A stretch of DNA of 64,000 bases from JAXLVB01 sp046329195. Lineage in GTDB: Bacteria > Bacteroidota > Bacteroidia > Cytophagales > Spirosomataceae. Where the stretch lies: assembly GCA_046329195.1 (NCBI GenBank), contig JAXLVB010000002.1, positions 2,542,001 to 2,606,000 on the forward strand, read 5' to 3'. The notes below the pieces were generated by a model. The model made no database searches. It had not been told where the DNA came from and saw only the letters and a program-made list of their open reading frames with translations. The number at the start of each line of letters is the position of its first letter. Position 1 is the stretch's first letter. The translations under genes and the position numbers were made by a program. This document shows positions 10,025-18,860 of this stretch, piece by piece.

Positions 10025-10057
10025 AAAAAAATCCTCGCCTTCCAGCGGGGATTTTTT
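10025..10057 (-). terminator. Rho-independent terminator after the epimerase gene
   Basis: Stem of 12-13 pairs (AAAAATCCTCGC with GCGGGGATTTTT, one T-G pair) around a 6-nt loop CTTCCA, with T runs on both strands. It sits 35 bp after the stop of the minus-strand gene at 10092 and could act in both directions. Confidence 0.85.
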
Positions 10058-10091
10058 GTTACTATCAAGTTCTTCTCTGTTTATAGTTAGC

Positions 10092-11276
10092 TTATCCTAA
10101 TCGTCGCATCACTTCCATGCAAGCCCGAGCGTTGTGATAGGGGCATTTCCAAGCCGAAATCGTCGAGTTTCCGATGGGTGTGTGTTCTGCCGTAACGCCA
10201 GTGCGCCATTCACCGCCTTTGTAATCCAGTAAGTACTGTTTCGTAAACTCCCAAGCATGAGTTGATTTCTCCAAAAAATGTACTTTTCCAGTTAGCTGAT
10301 ACGCATTTAGAAACCCCACCATCGCCTCAGTCATTACCCACCAGCTACGTTCAGTATTCAGTTGTTTCGTAATAGGGTTATACTCATAATTCATGCCTTT
10401 GTCGGGTGCAATGCCATCGGCAGCGGCTTTGGCCATGTTGATAGAAAGTTTTTTGATGCGTTCGAGCAAGGGTTTGTCTTCGAGAGTTTCGGCTGTTTCT
10501 ACCAGCAACCACGAGGCTTCAATGTCATGCCCGTACGAAATTTCCTCTGATTTGACACTCCAATCTTCTCCCAAAAACAAGTGCATTCGATAGGTTTTAG
10601 GGTCAATAATGTGTTTTTCAAAAGCCGTTTCGAGCATCCCTACTATTTGTTTGTGTAATGTTTTATCTTTCCATACACGGTACAGGTTCGTAAAAGCCTC
10701 AATCAAATGCAAATGCGTATTCATAGATTTACGACGGTCGCCTCGGCAAAGGATATACTCCGTCGTACCCGACCAGTCTCGCTCAAAGGCTTCGATGTAG
10801 CCTCCTCGTGCTGGGTCAAAGGCGTATTTTTCAGCTAATTTCCACAACGAAATCGCAAAATCCAGGGCTGCCTTGTCGCCAGAAGCACGATAGTATTCGC
10901 TTAGTCCGTATATCGCAAAAGCGTTGCCATAGAGTTGCTTTTTAGTGACCAAAGGCGAACCATCGGCCTTCACCTCCCAATAGACACCACCGTAGTCGGG
11001 GTCACGAAAATAGGCGTAGATGTAGTCATAGGCACGCTTGGCCAAAGCCAAATGTTCCTTCTTTTTGTAGAGCCGATACGCCGCCGAAAACGTCCAGCAG
11101 ATGCGACTGTTGAGCACAATGGCTTTGGCGGCAGTTGGGTCGGGTTGGTTGTCGAGGCCAACTCTCCCATAAAATCCACCATTTTGATTATCAGGCGAAT
11201 AGGTTTGCCAGTATTGTAAAATCCGGTCGAGTTCTTGACGAACTTCTTGGCGATAAGCAGGTAGGCTGAGCGGCAT
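10092..11276 (-). CDS. Cellobiose 2-epimerase / AGE-family sugar epimerase
   Basis: 394 residues from the ATG at 11276 (MPLSLPAYRQEV). A longer reading from 11375 would run through a palindrome (11359-11383) and lacks homology-like sequence, so I reject it. The alpha/alpha-6 barrel family of N-acylglucosamine and cellobiose epimerases is shown by ELDRILQYW, NGGFYGRVG, NSRICWTFSAAYRLY, DPDYGGVYWEV, KKQLYGNAFAIYGLSEYYR, GGYIEAFERDW, YGHDIEASWLLVE and the final KCPYHNARACMEV. Conserved Arg, Glu, Trp and His residues of the active site are present. Cellobiose epimerase catalyses epimerisation at C2 of the reducing glucose of beta-1,4-disaccharides in the cytoplasm; the exact substrate is inferred. 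A terminator follows at 10025-10057. Confidence 0.88.
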   Translation of the reverse strand: MPLSLPAYRQEVRQELDRILQYWQTYSPDNQNGGFYGRVGLDNQPDPTAAKAIVLNSRICWTFSAAYRLYKKKEHLALAKRAYDYIYAYFRDPDYGGVYWEVKADGSPLVTKKQLYGNAFAIYGLSEYYRASGDKAALDFAISLWKLAEKYAFDPARGGYIEAFERDWSGTTEYILCRGDRRKSMNTHLHLIEAFTNLYRVWKDKTLHKQIVGMLETAFEKHIIDPKTYRMHLFLGEDWSVKSEEISYGHDIEASWLLVETAETLEDKPLLERIKKLSINMAKAAADGIAPDKGMNYEYNPITKQLNTERSWWVMTEAMVGFLNAYQLTGKVHFLEKSTHAWEFTKQYLLDYKGGEWRTGVTAEHTPIGNSTISAWKCPYHNARACMEVMRRLG

Positions 11277-11358
11277 AAGACGATAGGCTTTTGGAGGCTT
11301 GAAGTTGAGTATTTGTAGTAGATTTTCCAAGTACCTACCTATACAGAGCATCACAAAC

Positions 11359-11383
11359 AGCCCCCAAACCCCCAATGGGGGCT
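11359..11383. repeat. GC-rich hairpin of C and G runs
   Basis: AGCCCCC pairs with GGGGGCT around an AAACCCCCAAT loop. Similar C-run/G-run palindromes recur between genes in many Bacteroidota genomes (from memory). Its position upstream of 11276 supports the shorter start of the epimerase gene. Confidence 0.55.
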
Positions 11384-11390
11384 TTTGAGG

Positions 11391-11549
11391 GTAGTCGAGA
11401 AGTCTGAGAAGTCAAGAAAGTCAGAGAGTCAAGGAAGTCGGATAAGTCAAGGTAGTCAGAGAGTCGAGAAGTCAAGAAAGTTGAGGTAGTCAAAGAAGTC
11501 AAGAAAGTCGAGGAGTCAAGAAAGTTGAGGGGTCAAGAAAGTTAAGAAG
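11391..11549. repeat. Degenerate tandem repeat, unit AGTCAAGAA/AGTCGAGA
   Basis: About 160 bp made of 7-10 bp units built on AGTC(A/G)AGAA, with variants such as AGTTGAGGT and AGTCAGAG. It lies in the gap between the divergent epimerase (10092) and DUF819 (11640) genes. Purine-rich on the plus strand and not coding. Confidence 0.8.
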
Positions 11550-11639
11550 GAAAAATTTTATGGATGAAGAGCAAATTTCTTAAACAACAACCAAGCGGTT
11601 CAAAATTTAGTTATCTTGTTGCAGAAGAATTGCTACCCC

Positions 11640-12785
11640 ATGATTACTGACCCCATCCTACTTTTATTAATCATTTGCCTCGACATCGTTGTGGCCGAAT
11701 ACCTGGCTCGTTTGCCTTTTCTGAAACAATTAGGCACATCAATGCTCGTGATTGTGCTGGGGGCGCTGGAGGCTAATTTTGGCCTTATCCCTACGGCTTC
11801 GCATCCGGTAGTGCTTTACGAAGGCGTGATGAAATACGTGGCCCCGATGTCTATTTTTTTCTTGCTGCTGGGCGTTGACCTCAAAAGCCTCCGAAAAGCA
11901 GGCCTACCTATGGTTTTTAATTTTTTCTTAGGCGCTGCGGGCATTATGCTGGGTGTGGGTATTGGGATGTGGGCCATTGGTGGCAAAGAAAACTTGGGTC
12001 CCTTTTACTACGCCATCGGTGGCATGTTTACAGGAACGTTCACGGGCGGAAGCATCAACCTCAATGCCGTGGCATTGCATTATGGGGTAGCTCGTGAAGG
12101 GGCACTTTATACGGCAGTAACGGCGATTGATAACATCATGACGGCCATCTGGATTTCGGTCACCATCCTGATTCCGACGCTTATGAAAAAATACTTCCCT
12201 ACTCGGCGCCAAGCCTCTGGTACCCACGAAAGTCCGACTTCAGCCGCTGCTACCACCGATAAACTTACGCCTCTCTCGATGGCTCAGCTGATTGGAATGG
12301 CAGCTTTTACGATGTGGCTATCTGGGCAGCTAGAGCAACTGATACCGGGTTTTCCTAAAGTACTTTGGCTGACTACTATTGCACTAGCATTAGCTCAAAT
12401 TCCACAGATTCAACAAATTAGAGGAGGGAAACAGCTCGGCATGTTTGCCATTTTTGTGTTTTTGACAGTTATTGGGGCTCATTGCGATATTCCGGCTTTG
12501 TTAAGTAACGGTCAGTTTGCTCTCACCATGATTTTGTTTGTCTTGGTGCTGGTAAGTGTTCATTCGCTAGTTGCGTTTGGGCTGGGTTATTGGCTCAAAC
12601 AAGACTGGGACATCATGGGGATTGCCTCACAAGCTAACTTGGGTGGTTCTTCCACTGCTATGGCCTGTGCCGAAAGTTTAGAACGCAACGACTTGGCTCT
12701 GGGCGGTATTTTACTCGGCGCCTTGGGCAACGCCGTCGGGACGTATTTGGGTATCTTGATGGCCGAATTATTGAAAACGATTTGA
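11640..12785 (+). CDS. DUF819 family membrane protein (YjcL-like)
   Basis: 381 residues from the ATG at 11640; a TTG 24 bp upstream adds eight non-hydrophobic residues and is less likely. About ten membrane segments are visible. Family-like stretches are MSIFFLLLGVDLKSLRKAG, GGMFTGTFTGGSINLNAVAL and ASQANLGGSSTAMACAESL, which sit in matching places in the two halves and suggest an inverted-repeat transporter fold related to sodium/solute carriers. DUF819 proteins have no firmly known substrate; an anion or organic acid exporter is a guess. It has no close operon partner: the gap ahead holds the AGTC repeat and a low-GC gene follows. Confidence 0.88.
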   Translation: MITDPILLLLIICLDIVVAEYLARLPFLKQLGTSMLVIVLGALEANFGLIPTASHPVVLYEGVMKYVAPMSIFFLLLGVDLKSLRKAGLPMVFNFFLGAAGIMLGVGIGMWAIGGKENLGPFYYAIGGMFTGTFTGGSINLNAVALHYGVAREGALYTAVTAIDNIMTAIWISVTILIPTLMKKYFPTRRQASGTHESPTSAAATTDKLTPLSMAQLIGMAAFTMWLSGQLEQLIPGFPKVLWLTTIALALAQIPQIQQIRGGKQLGMFAIFVFLTVIGAHCDIPALLSNGQFALTMILFVLVLVSVHSLVAFGLGYWLKQDWDIMGIASQANLGGSSTAMACAESLERNDLALGGILLGALGNAVGTYLGILMAELLKTI

Positions 12786-12913
12786 TAATAGGTAGCTACT
12801 GGAAATTAGTTACTAGTTGATTGACCTTTATAATCCATTGAATATCAAGGCAATAAAAACCAAAAAGATTAGTGGTTAAATACAAACTATTTTTGCCCAT
12901 GCACTTAGGTACA

Positions 12914-12940
12914 AAAACGTTGCAGTGCGCTGCTGCGTTT
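12914..12940. repeat. Imperfect hairpin upstream of the low-GC gene
   Basis: AAACGTTGCAG pairs with CTGCTGCGTTT (two mismatches) around TGCG. It lies 40 bp before the 12980 gene and may be the left-hand partner of the attC-like region at 14318. Confidence 0.4.
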
Positions 12941-12979
12941 AGTTAATTATTAGCAGCTATTTTACTGAGAAAACCTAAA

Positions 12980-14308
12980 ATGCGACAATTACTAACACTC
13001 TTATTTATCTTGACAACTATAAACAACTTTGCTCAAAAGTTGACAATCACAACACTTGACAAATCACAGATAACAACAACACTTCTTGATAGTACTTCAA
13101 GAGAAAAAATCTTAGCAGAATTTAACGAAAAGCAAGACAATTCTATTCGTCATAAATGGACAGCAAGAACTTACCAACTTTCAGACGGCAAAATTGTAGT
13201 TGAGTTTTTTGATAAACAAGCAGTAATAGTTGACAATTTAAATCACTTCAAAGAATTGGACAGAGTTAGGTTTGTAAAAAACACAATTGATTTTCTTAAA
13301 AAAAATATTTCATACAAAATAGAGCTAACATTTAATGAAGCTGAACAAATAATTGAAAAAGAACAACCAAAAAGACTAACACAATACAAGAGCGACCTGC
13401 CACAATGGTACGATTTTGAAGTATATCAGCTTAACACAGGACAAATTTTGTTTTTGGACAAATCAGAAAACTTAAAAGCAGCCGCCATATTTCCCGACAT
13501 CAAAACACTTGCTTCTGAAAAAACATCCATTCAAGAAGAAGAGTATGGTTCAGATGATGATGAACATTTGATGAAAGTTTTGGCATCGGGGGACAGGCTT
13601 GCTGATTATGACGTTAGTGACCATCTTTTTTATCCCAAATACTTGAAGGACTTAATCAAGAACCATAAGCTATCTCTTGTTGAACAAAAAGTGTACGTGT
13701 CTGACTTTTTCGGAAATCTGTACAAGTCAGAAAATGGTTATTACATACTTCTAGATGAAGTCAATCAAAAGAACGGATCAGGAAATAAAATGCAAATTTT
13801 GAGTTTGCGAATTTATGACAACATTGAACAAGTGAGAGAGGCAGAAAAAAGGTATAAAGATTATAAAGACAAACCTGTTACATTCGAACATTTTTATCAG
13901 AAAATATCTGACAAGTTCGGGCAGAAATTTCCAGACTCTGTATCACAACTTATTGACCAACTTCCTGCGTTAATTAATATTGACAAAGACCAACTTTCAT
14001 TTGACAGCACGGGAATGGATTTAGTTGATGAAGCCCTAAAATGGAACGGAACAAACTACTTTGACAGTTGGTTTCCCTCTGTTCTTGCTTATTATGGACA
14101 ATGTTACATTAAAGAGCAAGGGGACGGAGTTTGGACAACAATTTATGACAGCGAATACAAAGTATGGATACCTGAACTTAAACTTAGTGACGGCACAAGT
14201 GCATGGGATTGGGGAAATTTTTACAAAAGTCTTTATGAAGGACCAATTCCAATACGTTGGGCGGGAGACTGGGACGGACAAATAAAAAGGATGAGAAACA
14301 AAAAATAA
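12980..14308 (+). CDS. Hypothetical secreted protein, low-GC cassette-like gene
   Basis: Not recognised. 442 residues. The start MRQLLTLLFILTTINNFAQ is a clear signal peptide with cleavage after FAQ, typical of Bacteroidota. The mature part is rich in Lys, Asp, Asn and Ile with no membrane segment. SQLIDQLPALINIDKDQLSFDSTGMDLVDEAL and the Trp-rich end (YDSEYKVWIPELKLSDGTSAWDWGNF) are the most ordered parts. Base composition is much lower in GC than the genes on either side, and the gene is flanked by hairpin-forming sequence (12914-12940 and 14318-14440). This points to recent gain as a single-gene cassette. A TAnnTTTG match (12888-12895) lies upstream without a clear -33 box. Confidence 0.75.
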   Translation: MRQLLTLLFILTTINNFAQKLTITTLDKSQITTTLLDSTSREKILAEFNEKQDNSIRHKWTARTYQLSDGKIVVEFFDKQAVIVDNLNHFKELDRVRFVKNTIDFLKKNISYKIELTFNEAEQIIEKEQPKRLTQYKSDLPQWYDFEVYQLNTGQILFLDKSENLKAAAIFPDIKTLASEKTSIQEEEYGSDDDEHLMKVLASGDRLADYDVSDHLFYPKYLKDLIKNHKLSLVEQKVYVSDFFGNLYKSENGYYILLDEVNQKNGSGNKMQILSLRIYDNIEQVREAEKRYKDYKDKPVTFEHFYQKISDKFGQKFPDSVSQLIDQLPALINIDKDQLSFDSTGMDLVDEALKWNGTNYFDSWFPSVLAYYGQCYIKEQGDGVWTTIYDSEYKVWIPELKLSDGTSAWDWGNFYKSLYEGPIPIRWAGDWDGQIKRMRNKK

Positions 14309-14317
14309 AATAGCCAC

Positions 14318-14440
14318 TAACAGGGTATTTGCAATAGTGCGGCTTGGCGTTAAATGCTCAACTTTTGTAATTCTATGTCACTTTAGTGCAAAACTCGGCT
14401 GACGGATTTCTATTGCTACACCATCGACAATACGTATCCA
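14318..14440. repeat. attC-like long inverted region after the low-GC gene
   Basis: GCAATAG (14331-14337) pairs with CTATTGC (14410-14416), with partial pairing outside (GGTATT against the ACCATCGACAATACG side). The intervening ~70 bp (CAACTTTTGTAATTC ... TTTAGTGCAAAACTCGGCTG) resembles, from memory, an element found after orphan accessory genes in other Bacteroidota. I see no integrase in the window. Confidence 0.4.
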
Positions 14441-14542
14441 TTATTCATAAACACCTAATAAACAAAAGTTTACGGAATTTATTCATTAATTGGGCAATAC
14501 AAACTATTGTTGTAAAAGTACTCTAAGCAGTATCTCCAAAAC

Positions 14543-14577
14543 AAAAGAGGTAGCTCCTTTCGGAGCTACCTCTTTTT
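14543..14577 (-). terminator. Rho-independent terminator of katG
   Basis: Perfect 12-bp stem AGAGGTAGCTCC / GGAGCTACCTCT around a TTTC loop, with A and T runs on the two sides. It sits 17 bp past the katG stop. Confidence 0.9.
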
Positions 14578-14593
14578 ACTATACCAATCAAAA

Positions 14594-16801
14594 TTACGCT
14601 AAATCAAAACGGTCAAGGTTCATGACTTTGCTCCATGCCGCTACGAAGTCTTTCACAAATTTGTCTTTTGAATCTTCGCAACCATACACCTCGGCAATAG
14701 CACGCAACTCAGAGTTAGAACCAAAGATGAGGTCCACACGAGTACCAGTCCACTTGGCTTCGCCAGTGATGCGGTCTTGTGCCTCAAACACGTGCTGAGA
14801 AGGCGATGTTGCTTTCCAAGTAATACCAAAATCGAGCAGATTTACAAAGAAATCGTTGGTCAATACGCCAGGCGTTTGGGTAAATACCCCGTGTTTTGAA
14901 CCATCGAAGTTGGTATTTAATACCCGCAAACCACCTAGCAACACGGTCATTTCAGGTGCTGTCAGCGTAAGCAATTGAGCTTTGTCAACGAGCAATTCTT
15001 CGGCAGTAGCCGTAGCACGAGTCGAGAAGTAGTTGCGGAAACCATCTGCAATCGGCTCAAGAGCAGCAAATGATTCTACGTCGGTTTCTTCTTGCGAAGC
15101 ATCTGTGCGGCCTGGTGTAAACGGTACCGAGATGCTCACACCAGCGGCTTGAGCTGCTTTTTCGATACCAGCACCACCTGCCAACACGATGAGGTCTGCC
15201 AATGAAACTTTTTTGTTGCCTGTCTGAATACTGTTGAACTCTTCTTGGATGCTTGACAAGGTATCCAATACCTTTGACAACTGCGCTGGGTTGTTCACTG
15301 CCCAATATTTCTGTGGACTCAAGCGAATACGTGCGCCATTAGCACCTCCACGCTTGTCGGAGCCACGGAAGGTAGAAGCCGAAGCCCAAGCCGTAGAAAC
15401 CAGTTCAGACACACTCAAACCCGAAGCAAGGATGTTGGCCTTGAGTGCAGCAACGTCTTGTTCGTCAATGAGTTCGTACGTTACGGCTGGAATGGGATCT
15501 TGCCAAATCAACACCTCAGCAGGTACTTCTGGACCCAAGTAACGAGCCCGTGGACCCATGTCACGGTGTGTCAACTTAAACCACGCACGAGCAAAGGCAT
15601 CGGCAAATTGGTCAGGGTTTTCGTAAAAACGGCGAGAGATTTTTTCGTAAGCTGGGTCAAACCGCAAGGCCAAGTCGGTAGTCAACATGGTAGGTGCATG
15701 TGTGAGCGATGCATCGTGGGCATCGGGTACTGTACCAGCACCGCCGCCGTTTTTAGGCTTCCATTGATGGGCACCTGCTGGGCTTTTGGTGAGTTCCCAT
15801 TCGTAGCCGAATAGGTTTTCAAAGAAATTATTGCTCCAGCGGGTTGGAGTAGTAGTCCAAGCACCTTCCAAGCCACTCGTAATAGTATGCACTCCACTTC
15901 CAGAGCCGTATGTGTTTTTCCAACCAAGGCTTTGCTCTTCGATACTTGCCCCAGCAGGCTCCGCACCTACGTATTTGCTTGGGTCGGCAGCACCGTGGGT
16001 TTTACCAAAACTATGCCCTCCTGCGATGAGCGCTACGGTTTCTTCATCGTTCATAGCCATCCGGCCAAACGTCTCCCGAATGTCACGAGCAGCAGCAATT
16101 GGGTCAGGGTTCCCGTTAGGACCTTCTGGATTCACATAGATAAGACCCATTTGTACAGCAGCCAGCGGATTTTCTAATTCACGGTCGCCGGTGTAGCGGT
16201 TATCGCCCAACCAAGTCTTTTCCGAACCCCAATATACGTCTTCTTCTGGTTCCCATACGTCTTCACGACCGCCTCCAAATCCAAAGGTCTTAAAGCCCAT
16301 TGATTCGAGAGCGCAGTTTCCAGCCAAAATCATCAAGTCGGCCCAAGAGATTTTTTTGCCATATTTCTTTTTGATAGGCCACAGCAACAGGCGGGCTTTA
16401 TCAAGGTTGGCGTTATCAGGCCAGCTGTTGAGTGGAGCAAAACGCTGTGTACCTGCCCCTCCACCTCCACGACCGTCTTGAATCCGATACGTGCCTGCAC
16501 TGTGCCAAGCCATGCGGATAAAGAAGGGGCCATAGTGACCGTAATCGGCTGGCCACCAAGCTTGTGAGGTGGTCATCAGCTCAAAGAGGTCTTGCTTCAC
16601 AGCTGCTAAATCAAGGCTTTTAAATTCCTCGGCGTAGTCGAAGTCGTCGCCCATCGGGTTAGAGAGTGACGAATGCTGACGAAGGATGTTGAGTTTCAAC
16701 TGGTTGGGCCACCAGTCACGGTTGCGTGTACCGCTGCCTGCGCTTTGCTTGAGTGTGGCGCCAGTAAACGGGCACTTGCCCTGCGATGTGTTGTGTTCCA
16801 T
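14594..16801 (-). CDS. katG: Catalase-peroxidase KatG
   Basis: 735 residues, the normal length. The distal haem triad Arg96, Trp99 and His100 is in FIRMAWHSAGTYR; the Tyr of the Met-Tyr-Trp adduct is in MGLIYVNPEGPNG; the proximal His is in IAGGHSFGKTHGA. The second, non-haem half-domain is complete (LIVLAGGAGIEKAAQAAG, VLLGGLRVLNTNFDGSKHGVF). The enzyme breaks down hydrogen peroxide in the cytoplasm. It is a single-gene unit: a promoter with an overlapping palindrome lies at 16867-16904 and a strong terminator at 14543-14577. That layout fits peroxide-controlled expression, although the regulator is not in the window. Confidence 0.98.
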   Translation of the reverse strand: MEHNTSQGKCPFTGATLKQSAGSGTRNRDWWPNQLKLNILRQHSSLSNPMGDDFDYAEEFKSLDLAAVKQDLFELMTTSQAWWPADYGHYGPFFIRMAWHSAGTYRIQDGRGGGGAGTQRFAPLNSWPDNANLDKARLLLWPIKKKYGKKISWADLMILAGNCALESMGFKTFGFGGGREDVWEPEEDVYWGSEKTWLGDNRYTGDRELENPLAAVQMGLIYVNPEGPNGNPDPIAAARDIRETFGRMAMNDEETVALIAGGHSFGKTHGAADPSKYVGAEPAGASIEEQSLGWKNTYGSGSGVHTITSGLEGAWTTTPTRWSNNFFENLFGYEWELTKSPAGAHQWKPKNGGGAGTVPDAHDASLTHAPTMLTTDLALRFDPAYEKISRRFYENPDQFADAFARAWFKLTHRDMGPRARYLGPEVPAEVLIWQDPIPAVTYELIDEQDVAALKANILASGLSVSELVSTAWASASTFRGSDKRGGANGARIRLSPQKYWAVNNPAQLSKVLDTLSSIQEEFNSIQTGNKKVSLADLIVLAGGAGIEKAAQAAGVSISVPFTPGRTDASQEETDVESFAALEPIADGFRNYFSTRATATAEELLVDKAQLLTLTAPEMTVLLGGLRVLNTNFDGSKHGVFTQTPGVLTNDFFVNLLDFGITWKATSPSQHVFEAQDRITGEAKWTGTRVDLIFGSNSELRAIAEVYGCEDSKDKFVKDFVAAWSKVMNLDRFDLA

Positions 16802-16866
16802 TGTTTAAAATTAGAATATGATGTTTGCAATGATAGGTTGATGAGTAGGTAGCTGCGATTCGATGT

Positions 16867-16904
16867 CAAAACTAAGAGAGTAGCGCTAATAAATCAAATT
16901 GATT
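16867..16904 (-). promoter_or_regulatory. katG promoter with overlapping 13-bp palindrome
   Basis: On the minus strand TTG (plus 16895-16897) is followed after 20 nt by TAGTTTTG (plus 16867-16874), matching the Bacteroidota TTG-N19-21-TAnnTTTG promoter. The palindrome AATCAAATTGATT (16892-16904) covers the -33 element, where an operator would act. The predicted transcript starts about 60 nt before the katG ATG. Confidence 0.65.
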
Positions 16905-16956
16905 ATTTTTATCGTTGCATCAATTTTTTCTATAAGATGACGATTGTGATAGATTT

Positions 16957-16989
16957 AGACGTTCCACTTCTTGAAGAAGTGAAACGTCT
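16957..16989. repeat. Dispersed palindrome, ACGTTCCACTT family, copy 2
   Basis: Arms AGACGTTCCACTTCTT and AAGAAGTGAAACGTCT pair with one mismatch around a short loop. It lies in the 685-bp gap between katG and the next gene. The gap (16802-17486) otherwise holds the katG promoter, the long inverted repeat at 17103-17206 and no convincing gene. Confidence 0.75.
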
Positions 16990-17102
16990 GGTCTGGGAAT
17001 CTATAACCGATACGGATTAGTTTGATAATTTGGGCCAATCCATTTAATTTTAAGAACGGGGAATAATACCTTTTACAATTGAGCCTATTTGAACTTTTCA
17101 AA

Positions 17103-17206
17103 TTAAACACAAAGTACCCAAAGCTTAGGCACAACGTACACAAAACGCAAACTAGCTCTCTCTTTTTGTGGTCTTCGTGTAAATTTCTTTGTGTACTTTG
17201 TGTTAA
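17103..17206. repeat. Long imperfect inverted repeat with ACACAAAGTAC arms
   Basis: The left arm TTAAACACAAAGTACCCAAAG matches the inverse of the right arm CTTTGTGTACTTTGTGTTAA almost fully; the ~60 bp between also holds CACAA/TTGTG pairs. Elements with this word pattern are widely dispersed in Bacteroidota genomes (from memory). It has no coding capacity. Confidence 0.65.
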
Positions 17207-17486
17207 AAAATGACTCGTCTTACACAAAAAATAAAAAGTTTAAACAGCTTCTTCGAGATTAATTTGACTAAAAAAGTATATAGCAGATTAAAAATAGGTG
17301 GAGAAGCCTAAAAAATTGCTTTTATACAATCTCAGTTTTTTTGAAGGCATTACCATTGCTCGAACTTGTAATTTCGTCCGTTAACATCCCAACTTGGTTA
17401 TGCAAGAAAAACTCATCCATCATTTTAACCAAATCATGCGGCTTATGCCTAAAGAGGGCATTGCCGAAACTTTGTATTGGAGAGAA

Positions 17487-18803
17487 TTATACTTTTGGTA
17501 ATTCCCACGGCGAACGATACGTGGGCTTCAGGAATTTGTTACTTTCTAGGTCATTTTTAAAGGTACGTTTGGCCGCATCCCATTCCAATTTTCGCCCCGT
17601 TCTGTAAGCAATATTACCCAAATGTGCCACAACAGCCGCATCTCTGCCCATCTCAATGGTACAGTTAGGGTCTTTGCGTTCACGGATGCACTCTAACCAA
17701 TTGCGAGTGTGTGCATCCAGTCCAGAGTCATAGCTACGGCGAGTAGGTAGGGCTTCCATTAAGTATTTTCCATTGTCTTGAAGAGGCATAAGCTTCCAAT
17801 GCACTCGGTTGACGGCCAAGATGCCTTTTTCACCAATAAATGCTACTCCTGGCTCGCTCGAATCGTCGAGATAAGGGCTTGTACCCATCGCCATAAATTG
17901 CTCCCATACCAAGCTAAAATCGCCAAAATCATAGACTGTAGTCAAGGTGTCAGGTGTTTCGGCGGCATCGTTCGGAAAAGCCAACTTCCCTCCTATCGCC
18001 ATTACTGATTTAGGACTTTGCGCCTGGGTTCCGGCCAGCACCATGTCGAGCATGTGAACGCCCCAGTCGGTCATGAGGCCGCCAGCGTAATCCCAGAAAT
18101 AGCGAAAAGTGCCATGAAAACGGTTCTTATTGAAAGGGCGCTTGGGTGCAGGGCCCAGCCATCGGTCATAATCAACACCTTGTGGAGGGGTAGAGTCAGG
18201 CACAACGTCAAAATTTCGACCATAGTTGACGTCGGCCCAGGCTTTTACTTGTCTGATTTTACCAATTGAACCCGAGTGAAGTTCTTTGAGTGCGTCTTGC
18301 CAATGCCAATCACTGCGTTGCCACTGACCTACCTGCACGATTCGCTCATGTTTTCGAGTCGCTTTCACCATCAAATCGGCTTCTTCAATGCTATTAGCGA
18401 TGGGTTTTTCGACATACACATCCTTGCCCGCAGCACAGGCATCGCACAAAATAAGACAATGCCAATGATCAGGAGTACCTATAATCACGGCATCTAAGTC
18501 CTTCATTCTGAGCAACTCTCGGTGGTCGCCAAACGTTTGTGGTTTATTACCGTATCGCTTTTCTATATCGGCAGCTCGTCGGCCAAGAAGCTCTGCATCT
18601 ACGTCGCACAAGCCAACGCAGATAGTATCTGGATTTTTCAGAAACGAAGTTAGGTCGGCCCAGCCCATGCCTCGCACACCTATTAAGGCTACGTTGACGT
18701 GCTTGGCCGCATAAGCATTGGCCTCTACAGTAGAAGTTAAGGGCAAACTAGCGCCAAGGGTAGCAACACCTATTTTTTGCAAAAATTTTCTACGATTTGA
18801 CAT
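17487..18803 (-). CDS. Gfo/Idh/MocA family oxidoreductase with twin-arginine-like leader
   Basis: 438 residues from the ATG at 18803; a start at 18833 would put ten hydrophobic residues before the leader. MSNRRKFLQKIGVATLGASL is a Tat-type leader (NRRKFLQ). The NAD(P)-binding motif is VALIGVRGMGWADL, the family signature is DVYVEKPIANS, and LMTDWGVHMLDMVL is the conserved region of the C-terminal domain. Exported members of this family in Bacteroidota act on sugars or sugar derivatives in the periplasm, with the cofactor often bound tightly. Substrate unknown. A promoter is at 18831-18860. It is a paralogue of the 21245 gene, though not adjacent to it. Confidence 0.9.
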   Translation of the reverse strand: MSNRRKFLQKIGVATLGASLPLTSTVEANAYAAKHVNVALIGVRGMGWADLTSFLKNPDTICVGLCDVDAELLGRRAADIEKRYGNKPQTFGDHRELLRMKDLDAVIIGTPDHWHCLILCDACAAGKDVYVEKPIANSIEEADLMVKATRKHERIVQVGQWQRSDWHWQDALKELHSGSIGKIRQVKAWADVNYGRNFDVVPDSTPPQGVDYDRWLGPAPKRPFNKNRFHGTFRYFWDYAGGLMTDWGVHMLDMVLAGTQAQSPKSVMAIGGKLAFPNDAAETPDTLTTVYDFGDFSLVWEQFMAMGTSPYLDDSSEPGVAFIGEKGILAVNRVHWKLMPLQDNGKYLMEALPTRRSYDSGLDAHTRNWLECIRERKDPNCTIEMGRDAAVVAHLGNIAYRTGRKLEWDAAKRTFKNDLESNKFLKPTYRSPWELPKV

Positions 18804-18830
18804 AGCAATGGAGAAATAGAGGCTAAAAAA

Positions 18831-18860
18831 CAAAGCTAATGATTAGCCAAGATAGTACAA
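18831..18860 (-). promoter_or_regulatory. Promoter of the 17487-18803 oxidoreductase
   Basis: Minus strand TTG (plus 18858-18860), 19-nt spacer, TAGCTTTG (plus 18831-18838). Exact fit to the Bacteroidota vegetative promoter; the predicted leader is about 20 nt. Confidence 0.65.

Noticed and set aside
11277..11375. N-terminal extension of the epimerase
   Set aside because: It translates a C/G-run hairpin and has no family-like sequence; the ATG at 11276 fits the family.
17341..17607. Plus-strand ORFs at 17341-17607 and 17400-17501
   Set aside because: The first mostly overlaps the Gfo/Idh/MocA gene antisense. The second (33 codons, MQEKLIHHFNQIMRLMPKEG) could be a gene remnant, but nothing around it supports it.
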